A stretch of DNA of 41,294 nt. It comes from a bacterium (GTDB taxonomy: Bacteria; SAR324; XYD2-FULL-50-16). The stretch is taken from positions 1 through 41,294 of the forward strand of contig JAHJTV010000083.1 of assembly GCA_018829445.1 (NCBI GenBank). The letters are read 5' to 3'. The notes beneath the pieces are model-generated. The model saw only the letters and a list, made by a program, of their open reading frames with translations, was not told where the DNA came from and did no database searches. How positions within the stretch are numbered: position 1 is the stretch's first letter; every line of letters begins with the position of its first letter. Both the position numbers and the translations under genes were made by a program. Shown piece by piece: positions 7,609-16,530 of the stretch.

Positions 7609-9606
7609 TTATAAGGCTCTTCCCACATCAAAACCACTATAGATGGCATCATATGCCAATCCTATCTGCTTTGAATCGCCGACCATTTCATAAGGAATGC
7701 TTAGTTGTGTGAGAGTCTGATGAAGGGAGTTCTCCGGTACAGAGCCCGTAGCCATGACAATGGTGTCCGCTGCGATCTCTTCGGTTTTTCCATCACATTC
7801 CACCTTTAATCCTTTTTCCGTTATTTCCAACGCCTTTGTCTCAGTACGGGTTTCAACGCCATAACGGGAGAGATCACCCATCAATACCCAACGGGTTGAG
7901 CGACCAATATCTTTTCCCGCTTTTTCCAGCATCTCTACCATGGTTACTTTCTTGGTTCCCTGTACTGCCAGTTCGCAGAGATCTTCAGGGGTTTCCACGC
8001 CATTCAGCAGCAAAAATTTAAGGGCGTCGCCTGACATGGTTCCCTTTTCGGCAAGAAACAGGGCAGTTTCCACACCGACAGCTCCTCCACCAAGAACAAC
8101 CACTTTCTTGCCGGTTAAGACTTTATTTTGCAGGACATCCCAGGCCTGAACCACGTTCGGCAGATCGGCTCCGGGCACCGGGATGGTTAATGGTTTTGCT
8201 CCCGTGGCCAGAATAACATGGTCCGGTTTTTTCTCTTTTAATAAAGCCTCATCCACGGTTTTATTGAGTTCTACATTAATACCGTGGACTTTTACCTGGG
8301 TGGCCAGATCTGTTGCCAGTTCCTTGAACTCCTCACGTCCCGGAGGTGCCGCCGCTAAAAACAACTGTCCTCCCAGTCTTTCTGATTTCTCATAAAGGGT
8401 TACGGAATGTCCTCTTTCTTTGGCTGCCAACGCTGCACTCATACCTGCTGCACCCCCGCCGATAACCATCACATTCTTCTTGATATCGGCCTGTTTGATG
8501 ATAGTTTCCAATTCCCTTCCAACCCGCGGGTTACACAAACATTGCACAAATTTGAGTTCGAAGAGATGGTCGAAACATCCCTGAGCACAAGCGATACAGT
8601 GAATGATTTCGTTTTCCCTGCCTGCTTTCACTTTGTTGGGAAGTTCGGGATCAGCAATAAGCGGACGACCCATGGCGACTAAATCGCATAATCCGTCAGC
8701 GATCATTTCCCTGGCTGTTTGGGGATCATTGATTCTATGGCTGGAAATAACCGGAACATCCACCTGGTCTTTTATTCCTTTGGACAGATATCCGAACACA
8801 CCCCTGGGAACTGATGCTACAATCTGGGGAATCCTGGCTTCATGCCAACCCACATTAATATTCAAAGCATCAACACCCACTTTGACCAGTTCCTTGGCGA
8901 ATATCTGCAGTTCCTTTCTGCATACACCGCCCGGCATGAGATCATTCCCGTTAATACGGGCAATCAACGGAAAATCATCCCCCGTTGCTTTCTTAATAGC
9001 CTTCATAACTTCCAGGCCGAATTTCATGCGGTTCTCAAAAGTTCCCCCCCACTCATCAGTCCTGATATTTGTCAAGGGGGAGAGAAAAGAGCTGATCAAA
9101 TAGCCTGTTCCAGCCAGTACTTCAACTGCGTCATACCCTGCTTTCTTAACCCTCAGGGCGGCTTGTCCGAAATTATCGATAATCTCCAATATTTCATCCC
9201 GTTCCAACGCACGGGGAGTTTCCCGGGTCATTCGGGCTTGAATTGCGGAAGGAGCAACAGCGGATTCTCCAATCATAAAGGAAAAACTGTTTTTACCTGC
9301 ATGATTCAATTGAACGGCAGACAAGGAACCATTATCCCTAATGGCATCAGCCAGACGCTTAAGCCCCGGAATATACTCATCCTTATGTGCACCAATATTT
9401 GTTGAACCGGCCGACAGTTTATCAACGGTTGCGAATCCTACAACAATCATCGATGCTCCGCCTTTAGCCCGCTCGGTGTAAAAGTTAATCAATTGATCGG
9501 TTACTTTATAGTCTTCGGCCATATTCAAATGCATGGCAGGCAGGTAAATTCTGTTTTTTAATTCCAAATTTCCAATCTTTATCGGTTCAAGGATCGGATC
9601 ATTCAT
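7609..9606 (-). CDS. FadH/BaiCD-like NADH:flavin oxidoreductase (2,4-dienoyl-CoA or enoate reductase)
   Basis: A 665-residue three-part protein: an old-yellow-enzyme TIM barrel with FMN (about 1-330), a [4Fe-4S] site, then FAD- and NAD(P)-binding domains. The cluster cysteines are C337, C340, C344 and C356, exactly the C-x2-C-x3-C-x11-C spacing of E. coli FadH. The FAD motif is VIGGGAAGMSAA at about 381-392, and a second VVVLGGGAVGVETA marks the NAD(P) fold. It reduces a conjugated C=C, probably of an acyl-CoA. Relatives include 2-enoate reductase and the bile-acid enzymes BaiCD/BaiH, so the substrate is open. It lies 158 bases behind an SDR gene on the same strand, in the set controlled by the operator near 10.66 kb. 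Confidence 0.88.
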   Translation of the reverse strand: MNDPILEPIKIGNLELKNRIYLPAMHLNMAEDYKVTDQLINFYTERAKGGASMIVVGFATVDKLSAGSTNIGAHKDEYIPGLKRLADAIRDNGSLSAVQLNHAGKNSFSFMIGESAVAPSAIQARMTRETPRALERDEILEIIDNFGQAALRVKKAGYDAVEVLAGTGYLISSFLSPLTNIRTDEWGGTFENRMKFGLEVMKAIKKATGDDFPLIARINGNDLMPGGVCRKELQIFAKELVKVGVDALNINVGWHEARIPQIVASVPRGVFGYLSKGIKDQVDVPVISSHRINDPQTAREMIADGLCDLVAMGRPLIADPELPNKVKAGRENEIIHCIACAQGCFDHLFELKFVQCLCNPRVGRELETIIKQADIKKNVMVIGGGAAGMSAALAAKERGHSVTLYEKSERLGGQLFLAAAPPGREEFKELATDLATQVKVHGINVELNKTVDEALLKEKKPDHVILATGAKPLTIPVPGADLPNVVQAWDVLQNKVLTGKKVVVLGGGAVGVETALFLAEKGTMSGDALKFLLLNGVETPEDLCELAVQGTKKVTMVEMLEKAGKDIGRSTRWVLMGDLSRYGVETRTETKALEITEKGLKVECDGKTEEIAADTIVMATGSVPENSLHQTLTQLSIPYEMVGDSKQIGLAYDAIYSGFDVGRAL

Positions 9607-9764
9607 AGTGCTCCTCTTCGGTATTTATTAAATCGATCAAACGTTCATTTTTTGTTTTTTAATAGACAAGCCTAGCACATTCGATTTTGGCTGTTAAGGG
9701 GCGGTCGCAAAATAACGTAATAGCTTGAAATATTTAGAGAGATACTAAGTCCCCACTCCGTGAC

Positions 9765-10523
9765 TTAAATCAGATTCCCCCCATCACAAACCAGACAACT
9801 CCCGGTGGTGAATGAGGAAGCGTCGGAAACGAGATATAAAACCGCTCCTGCCATCTCGTGGGGCTCGGCATGTCTTTTCATGGGAATGCCCTCCAAAGCG
9901 ATATCATAAATCTCTTTGTTTTCGATCAGGGCACTGGCAAATTTTGTTTTGGTTAGACCGGGAAGCAAAGCATTCACTCTGATTTTCCATCCCGCCAGCT
10001 CTTTGGCGAAAGCTTTAGTCATGGAAACCATGGCCGCTTTGGTAATGGAATAAACTCCCTGAAAAGGAGCGGGTGATATAGCGTTGATGGATGCAACATT
10101 AACAACCGATCCTCCGCCAGACTTCATCATCAAACCAGCAGCATGTTTGGTCATAAAAAAGGGTCCTTTTAAATTGACCCCCAATGTTTTGTCCCAGATC
10201 GCCTCGTCAACATCCGTAATATTGCCAAAAAAAGGATTGGTAGCAGCATTGTTAACAAGAATATCAAGTCTTCCGTGTTTCTCTTCAATCCTGCCAAACA
10301 GATTTGCAATCTGGTCCAGATGTCCCATGTGACATGCTATTGCTTCCGCACTTCCTCCGTTTTTCTCGATTTTTGCCACCACTTCCAGCAATGCTTCCTC
10401 CTTTCGGCTGACCAGAATACAATGTGCTCCATATTCTGCCAGAGTTTTTGCGATCTCTTCCCCGATTCCCCGGCTTGCTCCCGTAATCAATGCAATTTTA
10501 TTCTTTAAAGAAAAATCAACCAT
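9765..10523 (-). CDS. SDR-family oxidoreductase (3-hydroxyacyl-CoA/ketoacyl reductase-like)
   Basis: A 252-residue classical short-chain dehydrogenase. The Rossmann motif is TGASRGIG (14-21), NNAA is at 91-94, and the catalytic Ser145, Tyr158 and Lys162 (YSITK) are all present. The C-terminal CDGGN is typical. The Arg after the second Gly of the glycine motif hints at NADP(H), but this is not decisive. It is the first gene of the minus-strand set SDR, FadH-like, racemase, hypA, hypB. Its promoter region, shared divergently with the acyl-CoA synthetase gene, carries two TetR-type operators. A role in beta-oxidation-like steps or reduction of a ring ketone is inferred from neighbours. Confidence 0.88.
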   Translation of the reverse strand: MVDFSLKNKIALITGASRGIGEEIAKTLAEYGAHCILVSRKEEALLEVVAKIEKNGGSAEAIACHMGHLDQIANLFGRIEEKHGRLDILVNNAATNPFFGNITDVDEAIWDKTLGVNLKGPFFMTKHAAGLMMKSGGGSVVNVASINAISPAPFQGVYSITKAAMVSMTKAFAKELAGWKIRVNALLPGLTKTKFASALIENKEIYDIALEGIPMKRHAEPHEMAGAVLYLVSDASSFTTGSCLVCDGGNLI

Positions 10524-10627
10524 TTTGCTCCTCTGAAGTTAAGGTTTTTATATCAATCTGACTATTACTAATCCACGACCATTTCTGCCTAAAATACTTA
10601 TTTCTTTTAACCGGAGTCATGACATTT

Positions 10628-10679
10628 TTTATAATTTAAGGGATCGCGTGTCAAGAATAATCGAGCGAATGTTCGATTT
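10628..10679 (-). promoter_or_regulatory. promoter and TetR-type operator of the SDR/FadH operon
   Basis: The operator CGAGCGAATGTTCG (10662-10675) is a near-palindrome. Seven bases away on its left is TGTCAA (10649-10654), which reads TTGACA as a minus-strand -35. A TATAAA-like -10 follows at 10633-10628, with a rather short 15-base spacer. The AATAAT flank between operator and -35 matches the other sites of this set. It points at the SDR gene, whose start is 105 bases further on. Confidence 0.7.
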
Positions 10680-10722
10680 TGATGGGATAACCATAGTGGG
10701 AAAAGTCGAAAAATTCAAAAAG

Positions 10723-10772
10723 TGAGCGAACGCTCGATTTTACTTGACACTCCAATGAGGTTGACGTTATAT
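10723..10772 (+). promoter_or_regulatory. promoter and TetR-type operator of the acyl-CoA synthetase operon
   Basis: The operator TGAGCGAACGCTCG (10723-10736) is followed after seven bases by a perfect -35 TTGACA (10744-10749). After 17 bases comes a -10-like TTATAT (10767-10772). It faces the acyl-CoA synthetase at 10832 and is the mirror image of the site at 10662, so two adjacent operators control the two divergent operons. Confidence 0.75.
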
Positions 10773-10831
10773 GGTAGAGTTAAGTCCCATGAAATATATT
10801 TACAGTGGTTTTTTTATAAGGTTAATTCGTT

Positions 10832-12289
10832 ATGTTGAACTCAGTGGAAGAGAGCCCGTTACACAAGATCACCAATGCCAGAAGTATTGCCTTTTACGGC
10901 GCATCAAATCGTCCCTCAACAATGGGATCCATAATTTTGGCATCGATCCTGACAGCGGGATACAAAGGGGAACTTTACCCGATTCATCCCAAGGATGAAT
11001 CGATCAAAGGACTGAAATCTTACCGGCAGGTGGGAGACTTGCCTGAAGTACCGGATCTGGTAATGATGGTTTTACCGACAGGAGTTGTATGCCAGAGCCT
11101 GGAAGAATGTGGGAAAAAAGGAATTAAAAGGGCGGTTGTCGTCTCGGGAGGATTTAAAGAGGTTGGAGGAGATGGGATTCAGCTGGAAAAAGAGTTGCTG
11201 GAAATTGGCAAACGCTATGGGATTCGTATTATCGGTCCCAATTGTCTGGGCATCGCCAATCCCTATAATAATCTGAATTCGACACCGCTTACAATGGAGG
11301 GTGATCCCGGCTATATTGGTCTGGTTTCCCAGAGTGGCAGTTTTGTCGCCCAGATGTTCAATTATCTTTATCGACTGAGATTAGGGTTTAGTACGGCTTT
11401 CAGCGTCGGTAACGAAGTGGATGTTGATATGATTGACTGCATGGAATATCTGGCGGTTTGCCCTCACACGAAGGTGATTGCGTTGTATATTGAAGGCGTC
11501 AAGAGGGGCAGACGGTTTCTGGAGGCTGCCAAGAGGATCTCAAAAATCAAACCGATTGTTGCATTGTATGTTGGAGGATCAGAGGCTGGAAAAAAGGCAG
11601 CGTTTTCACACACCGGATCATTATCGGGGCCGGATCAGCTTTATGATGGATTGATGGCCCAATGTGGGATTACAAGAGCTTATTCTCTGACGGAGCTATT
11701 CGATCTTTCCTGGGCATTGGGCGCGCTGCCAAAACCAAATGGAAACAGGGTGGCAATCCAGACTCATTCAGGAGGCCCCGGGGCCACTGCTGCCGATTCC
11801 TGTAGCCGGGAAGGGTTGGTATTACCATCCCTTTCAGATGAAACACGGAAAAAACTGATGCCTTTTCTTCCTCATACGGCAAGTGCTGCCAATCCGGTGG
11901 ATTTGACGTTTACTCAGAATCCCAAGGAATATTTTTCCGATATTCCCGGTGTCTTACTTAAGGATGAAACCCTGGATTTCCTGTTGATCTATATCCTGAT
12001 ACCTGAGAATTCAATCAGGACCCAGATGGTAGATGCCGGAATGACAGAGGAACAAGCTGAAAAATCACTTGGCAAAATGGCGGAGTTTGTAGCCAAATCA
12101 TTTATCGAAATGCAACAGAATGCCGGTAAACCGATCATTGGATTTACTTATCGCAGCCTGCAGGAAAAACTGGTACAAGGTTTGATGAAGCAGGGAATTC
12201 CCATATACCAGGATCCTGCCAGGGCCGTCAGGGCAATGAAAGCTGTTGTGGATTATCATCAGTATAAGGATCAAAGGGCAACGGCTTGA
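10832..12289 (+). CDS. ADP-forming acyl-CoA synthetase, alpha (CoA-binding/ligase) subunit
   Basis: A 485-residue protein with the CoA-binding Rossmann domain (FYGASNRPSTMG near residue 21) and two succinyl-CoA-synthetase-like flavodoxin domains. SQSGS is at 166-170 and the phosphorylated catalytic histidine is H260 in FSHTGSLSG. This is the alpha half of acetate/acyl-CoA synthetase (NDP-forming), which converts acid + CoA + ATP to acyl-CoA + ADP + Pi, or the reverse with ATP gain. The ATP-grasp beta domain or subunit is not fused and not encoded next to it, so its partner must lie elsewhere or it acts differently. It is the first gene behind a TetR-type operator and 33 bases ahead of an SDR gene. 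The ribosome-binding site is weak. Confidence 0.85.
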   Translation: MLNSVEESPLHKITNARSIAFYGASNRPSTMGSIILASILTAGYKGELYPIHPKDESIKGLKSYRQVGDLPEVPDLVMMVLPTGVVCQSLEECGKKGIKRAVVVSGGFKEVGGDGIQLEKELLEIGKRYGIRIIGPNCLGIANPYNNLNSTPLTMEGDPGYIGLVSQSGSFVAQMFNYLYRLRLGFSTAFSVGNEVDVDMIDCMEYLAVCPHTKVIALYIEGVKRGRRFLEAAKRISKIKPIVALYVGGSEAGKKAAFSHTGSLSGPDQLYDGLMAQCGITRAYSLTELFDLSWALGALPKPNGNRVAIQTHSGGPGATAADSCSREGLVLPSLSDETRKKLMPFLPHTASAANPVDLTFTQNPKEYFSDIPGVLLKDETLDFLLIYILIPENSIRTQMVDAGMTEEQAEKSLGKMAEFVAKSFIEMQQNAGKPIIGFTYRSLQEKLVQGLMKQGIPIYQDPARAVRAMKAVVDYHQYKDQRATA

Positions 12290-12322
12290 AAAAGTAATAG
12301 ATCTCAAATCAGGAGAATCATC

Positions 12323-13126
12323 ATGCAGGGAAAAGGTCGTGTGGAAGGCAAGGTGGCTATCATAACAGGTGCAGCCAGTGGGATTGGAAAAGCGACTGCA
12401 CAAATATTCGCCCGGGAAGGTGCTAAGCTGGTTCTGGCAGATATAACCGAGTCAAGTCTTAAAACCATTACGGAAGCGATTAAGGCATCAGGAGGTGACG
12501 TGATCTATGGAGTAACTGACGTGGGAAAGGAGGATCAGGTCAAACAATTGGTATCACTGGCCTTGGATGAATATGGAAAGATTGACATCGTCTGCAATAA
12601 TGCCGGAATTACGGGTGATGTTTCAAAAAGCGATCTTTGGGATCAGGAAGGCGAAAACTGGCAGGAAGTGTACAGTATTAATGTATTGGGAGCTGTTTAT
12701 ATGATGAAATATGCAGCAAAACACATGTGTGAAAGAAAAAGCGGCGCGTTTGTGAATACGGCCTCTGTTGCCGGTATTCGCTCAGGGGCGGGACCCAATG
12801 CCTATAGCGCCAGCAAGGCTGCGCTAATCAACTTTACACAGACTGCCGCCTGTGATTTGGGAGGTTTTAATGTCAGGGTCAACGCTGTTTGCCCGGGACT
12901 AGTTGAATCCGGTATGACCAAACTGGTATTTGATTATGCCAGGGAAACCGGGAAAGAGGCTAAGCTGGGAAGTCGATGCGAACTGAGGCGATATGGGGTG
13001 CCGGAAGAGGTGGCCAATGCCATTCTCTTCCTGGCCAGCGATGAAGCCAGTTATATAACCGGCCAGGCTTTACCAGTGGACGGGGGTAATACAGCATCCC
13101 TCAATCTTCCTGGCATGAAGTTCTAA
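12323..13126 (+). CDS. SDR-family oxidoreductase
   Basis: A 267-residue classical short-chain dehydrogenase. The motifs are TGAASGIG (15-22) with Asp40 at the end of beta-2 (NAD preference), NNAG (92-95), and catalytic Ser148, Tyr161 and Lys165 (YSASK). A good ribosome-binding site (AGGAG) precedes the ATG. It is the second gene of the plus-strand operon with the acyl-CoA synthetase. It differs clearly from the SDR at 9765, so the two probably act at different steps, such as 3-hydroxyacyl-CoA or secondary alcohol oxidation. It ends 11 bases from the convergent FGGY kinase, with no obvious terminator between. Confidence 0.88.
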   Translation: MQGKGRVEGKVAIITGAASGIGKATAQIFAREGAKLVLADITESSLKTITEAIKASGGDVIYGVTDVGKEDQVKQLVSLALDEYGKIDIVCNNAGITGDVSKSDLWDQEGENWQEVYSINVLGAVYMMKYAAKHMCERKSGAFVNTASVAGIRSGAGPNAYSASKAALINFTQTAACDLGGFNVRVNAVCPGLVESGMTKLVFDYARETGKEAKLGSRCELRRYGVPEEVANAILFLASDEASYITGQALPVDGGNTASLNLPGMKF

Positions 13127-13137
13127 TTCAATAATAT

Positions 13138-14724
13138 TTATCCCACACGGTTCAGTCTTTCGTGCATCTTGACGTTGTTTTTATAGATGTTCAGGTATTC
13201 CTCAAACAGCTCATCGTAGATCTTTCTGTTATCAGGATTGGGCTTAAAAACCTCTTTGATTTGAATATACTTGTGGATGTCCTTGAATTGAAAGAGACCG
13301 AGCCCAACGGCAGCAATATAAGCAGCGCCCCTTGCATTGGACTGGATCGGGTCTTTAACCTGTTTGATCTCACGATCCAAAACGTCGGCATGAATCTGAC
13401 ACCAGATTCTTGAATTTGCCCCGCCGCCCACAAAATGAAGGCTATCCATCCGCCGCTTGACAAATTTCTCAACGTATTTAAACACCCAGCGCTGGTTAAA
13501 AGCCACACCTTCCAAAACAGCCCTGATAATATCTTCCCGGGTGGACTTTAAGGACATATTGTGCAATCCGGCTCTGATATAGGCGTTTTCTACCGGTGTT
13601 TTCTCACCATTCAGCCACGGAGTGAATAGTACCTTATTGCTTCCGGCTGGTACTTTTTCAGCGATTCGATCAAAAATCTTATAGACATCCGGTACTGCCT
13701 CTTCTCTCAGTAACTCGTCCTTGTGATAGAGAATGTTTTCTTTGAGGAAGGTTAAACAGGCTCCGGCTGTTTCCTGTTCATTAATAATGAAATATTTATC
13801 CGGAATGGGACAAGGCATAGAAGCCATGGTGTGAAACAGATCCGTCTTCTTAAAGGGCACATGAGCTGAAAGCCATGAGGAGGTTCCGATGTAAATATGA
13901 CCAGCGTAATCATCAACGGCACCTGAACCAAGTGCGGCTGCCTGCAGATCAGGAGTTCCCATCACAACCTGGACGTCTTCTCTTAAACCAAGTTCGGATG
14001 CAATCTCTTTCTTGATGGGTCCCAGAATATCGATTGAACGTTTTAAATTGGGAAGCTTCTCTCTCTCCAATCCGGTATTTTTTAAAAGTTTTTTGTGATA
14101 GTGGATATTCTTCAGGTCTCTGTTGTCCGTTACCCAATGTAATGCTATGGAATCGAAGGATGCAGCGAATTTGCCCGTAAGTCTTAAGTTGATGTAATCT
14201 TTAGGTTCCAGAAACTTATAAGTTTTCCGATAGATTTCCGGATAGTTTTCCTTGATAAACAGAATGTGGCCAACCGGATCTTTTCCGTCCAGTGCAGGAG
14301 CACCGCCTGTCATACGAATCCAGTCATAAAGTTTCCGGACGTTATAACCTTCAACTTTAATTGGTCCATCCACCACCTTCCGGACTGCTTTTTCCCCGCG
14401 CATATCCATCCAGATGATGGCATTCATCAGATTTTTTCCATTCTTATCGACCGGAACCGTTCCTGACCACTGTGTCGAAGCACACACGGCAACAATATTT
14501 TCTCTTGGTACCAATTCCTTATCCAACAGTCTTTTTGTGGTCGACATTATAGCGTTCCACCAATCATCCGGGTCTTGCTCGACACCACCATCCGGCAGAT
14601 GATGCAGGGGGACTCCCTGGAAATCGAAACCGATAATTTCACCATACACATTTGCTAAAGCAGTTTTACTGCCGGACGTTCCCAAATCAATGGATAAAAT
14701 AAATTTGTCTTTTGAATCTGGCAT
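13138..14724 (-). CDS. FGGY-family carbohydrate kinase (xylulokinase-like)
   Basis: A 528-residue sugar/polyol kinase with the ASKHA fold. The N-terminal phosphate-1 motif is DLGTSGSK (about 13-20), and GTPDLQAAALGSGA in the middle carries the likely catalytic Asp. A late GGGANSRIWCQIHADVL segment matches the FGGY signature region. Length and motifs fit xylulokinase, L-ribulokinase or glycerol-kinase relatives; the substrate is not decidable. A strong GGAGAG precedes the ATG. It stands alone between catabolic genes without a sugar transporter or isomerase nearby, which is odd in a lipid-oriented region, and no TetR-type operator is ahead of it. Confidence 0.85.
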   Translation of the reverse strand: MPDSKDKFILSIDLGTSGSKTALANVYGEIIGFDFQGVPLHHLPDGGVEQDPDDWWNAIMSTTKRLLDKELVPRENIVAVCASTQWSGTVPVDKNGKNLMNAIIWMDMRGEKAVRKVVDGPIKVEGYNVRKLYDWIRMTGGAPALDGKDPVGHILFIKENYPEIYRKTYKFLEPKDYINLRLTGKFAASFDSIALHWVTDNRDLKNIHYHKKLLKNTGLEREKLPNLKRSIDILGPIKKEIASELGLREDVQVVMGTPDLQAAALGSGAVDDYAGHIYIGTSSWLSAHVPFKKTDLFHTMASMPCPIPDKYFIINEQETAGACLTFLKENILYHKDELLREEAVPDVYKIFDRIAEKVPAGSNKVLFTPWLNGEKTPVENAYIRAGLHNMSLKSTREDIIRAVLEGVAFNQRWVFKYVEKFVKRRMDSLHFVGGGANSRIWCQIHADVLDREIKQVKDPIQSNARGAAYIAAVGLGLFQFKDIHKYIQIKEVFKPNPDNRKIYDELFEEYLNIYKNNVKMHERLNRVG

Positions 14725-15250
14725 TATGAAATCTCTCCTTTTTTAGACTATTCAGTACAAATAGTATGAAAATCGGTCTTGTGTCAGTGGGGGAATAACG
14801 CAGGTGTAAAAGCAATTTGACACTTCGCGATAAAACACTAATAAACCAAAAGGTGTTTGCCGTCAAGAATGGGATAATGGCGAATTAAAAGGGGTTGATC
14901 TGAAGTGCTTGATTCTGGCCAGTAGCCTGCTTATGAAAGAGCTAAATAATCAGGTTGTTAACTGGTCAGGAGATCTTGTTTTTCTTTTTTGAAGAATTAC
15001 TATAGTATTGCCAGGTTAGGTACAGATTAGCCTGTTCAAGGGAGAATCTTAACAGTATCAGGAAATGATACCCGGTAGGTTAATAACCTGGTTTGTTGAA
15101 GATCCGGCATCTGACATAATAGATGCCATGGGGGCAACCTTCACCAAGTCTATGGCGAACGGGGGTAACCGGGAATAATACCATCCATGATATTAGATTA
15201 TGATTCTCCCGGAGGTTGGAAGGCGTTTTGCCCCCACAGCGGACAGCTTT
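14725..15250. other. intergenic stretch without recognised gene
   Basis: About 525 bases upstream of the FGGY kinase and downstream of the nitroreductase. I read all frames and found no open frame resembling a known protein and no clear hairpin terminator. It presumably holds the FGGY kinase promoter near its left edge, but no convincing -35/-10 pair stands out. Confidence 0.6.
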
Positions 15251-15922
15251 TTAAAGCTTTCGACCTATTTTTCCTTTTGATACAATCGCATCAAAAGCTT
15301 TTCTTGGTCTGGCCTTGGGTTCCTCTGCCGGGACGCCCAGAGTTAGCAATGTTAAAAGATACATTTTGTCAGGAATTGCAAGTTCAGCTTTGATTTCCTG
15401 GTATAATTCATGTTTAGTGCCCGTCACTTCACTGTTTAAGGCACCAACAACACACATTCCCAATCCCTGGTTTACGGCTTCAATACCCATGAATCCGTAT
15501 GCGATACCTAGCTGTTCAAATGTTCGGGATAAGATAATTGCCGGTCCATTTTCAGCCACACAAAAAACCGGATCATTCAACATCACCTTATCAATAATCT
15601 CTTCGTTCACTTTCATCACACCGGCTTCCGCCAATTCCATTAAGGCTTCCTTATTTTTCGGTTTCTCCCAGGCGGACAGATCACCACAAACGGCAATCAC
15701 AATCGGTGCTTTGGTAATAAATTTCTGACCCGATGCCAATTCTGCAAGTTTTGATTTGGTCTCATCCTCCTCAATGACAATGAAATGCCATGGTTGAACA
15801 TTTTCCCAGGAAGGAGCCCTTCTTCCGGCATTTAACACTGCTCTTAATGCTTCATCGGAGACGGGTACGTCCTTGTAACGTCTGATACTCCTCCAGCCAT
15901 GTATCGCCTCTGTTGTTTCCAT
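15251..15922 (-). CDS. nitroreductase-family FMN oxidoreductase
   Basis: A 223-residue protein of the FMN-dependent nitroreductase fold. It has the N-terminal phosphate-binding RSIRRYKD (residues 11-18), APSWENVQPWHF at about 37-48, and the GIEAVNQGLGMCVVGA segment of the dimeric fold. I start it at 15922 (METTEAIHGW), which has GGAGG nine bases ahead. An in-frame ATG 51 bases upstream gives an N-terminus unlike the family. Its promoter is about 200 bases upstream, next to a TetR-type operator at 16162, so it belongs to the same regulon as the acyl-CoA genes. Its substrate may be an enone, a quinone or a nitro compound; the family is too broad to say. Confidence 0.85.
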   Translation of the reverse strand: METTEAIHGWRSIRRYKDVPVSDEALRAVLNAGRRAPSWENVQPWHFIVIEEDETKSKLAELASGQKFITKAPIVIAVCGDLSAWEKPKNKEALMELAEAGVMKVNEEIIDKVMLNDPVFCVAENGPAIILSRTFEQLGIAYGFMGIEAVNQGLGMCVVGALNSEVTGTKHELYQEIKAELAIPDKMYLLTLLTLGVPAEEPKARPRKAFDAIVSKGKIGRKL

Positions 15923-16125
15923 ATGGTCCGCCTCCAATTTTGCGTTTATGAAACCTGCCACCTTAATAGCCAAAATCAGCTGAGTCTCCGTTTTTTTTAT
16001 GACCCCTGATCCAGAAAAACTGGATAAGTACCTAAAAACCGAAAAAGGGTTGTTGATTTTCAGGTTTTATTCAATATCCCGGTTCGATCTAATGTCTTAT
16101 ACGGATTTAATTTCAACTGGTCATA

Positions 16126-16175
16126 TTTTGACAAGACTCCATTCCAAGTGTCAAGAAAAATCGAACGTTCGCTAT
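16126..16175 (-). promoter_or_regulatory. TetR-type operator and promoter upstream of nitroreductase
   Basis: CGAACGTTCGCTAT (16162-16175) contains a perfect 10-bp CGAACGTTCG core. It lies seven bases from TGTCAA (16149-16154), a minus-strand TTGACA. The flank TGTCAAGAAAAAT is identical to that of the big palindrome at 21989. A weak CAAAAT-like -10 follows at 16130-16125. The long leader (about 200 bases) before the nitroreductase start is unexplained. Confidence 0.65.
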
Positions 16176-16301
16176 ATTTTTCTTCGGGCACTCCCTGTGG
16201 TTAAAGCGCATGATTGACAGTCAGTAATCAGTGTCATTAACTTAAGAATCAATTGACCTTCATAACCGAACACAGGAACTTTTAATTTATTGCAGGGAAT
16301 A

Positions 16302-16430
16302 ACGGTAGGGCGGCTTTACATGGCCGCCTTTGAGTTAGTTCTGGCGGAGATGTAACCCCGCCCTACCGTAATCTTTGCTCTTGGTAATATTTTCTTAAGT
16401 AGCGCTTATGGGATGTAACCCGCCCTACCA
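16302..16430. repeat. palindromic REP-like repeat cluster
   Basis: ACGGTAGGGCGG (16302-16313) is the perfect 12-bp inverse of CCGCCCTACCGT (16358-16369). An inner GGCGG/CCGCC pair lies near 16309-16328. A further copy of the right half (GATGTAACCCGCCCTACC) is at 16412-16429. The cluster lies between the APH-kinase gene and the nitroreductase promoter. This is the layout of a dispersed REP/BIME element and could also serve as a terminator behind the five-gene operon. Confidence 0.75.
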
Positions 16431-16530
16431 TTTATTTTGCATTTTTGGTAGTTCAATGAAGGTGTAAGACCGTAGGCTAATGAAACTGAGTCAGAAATAA
16501 CTAATAAAAATCCATCCACTGATTTTGAGC

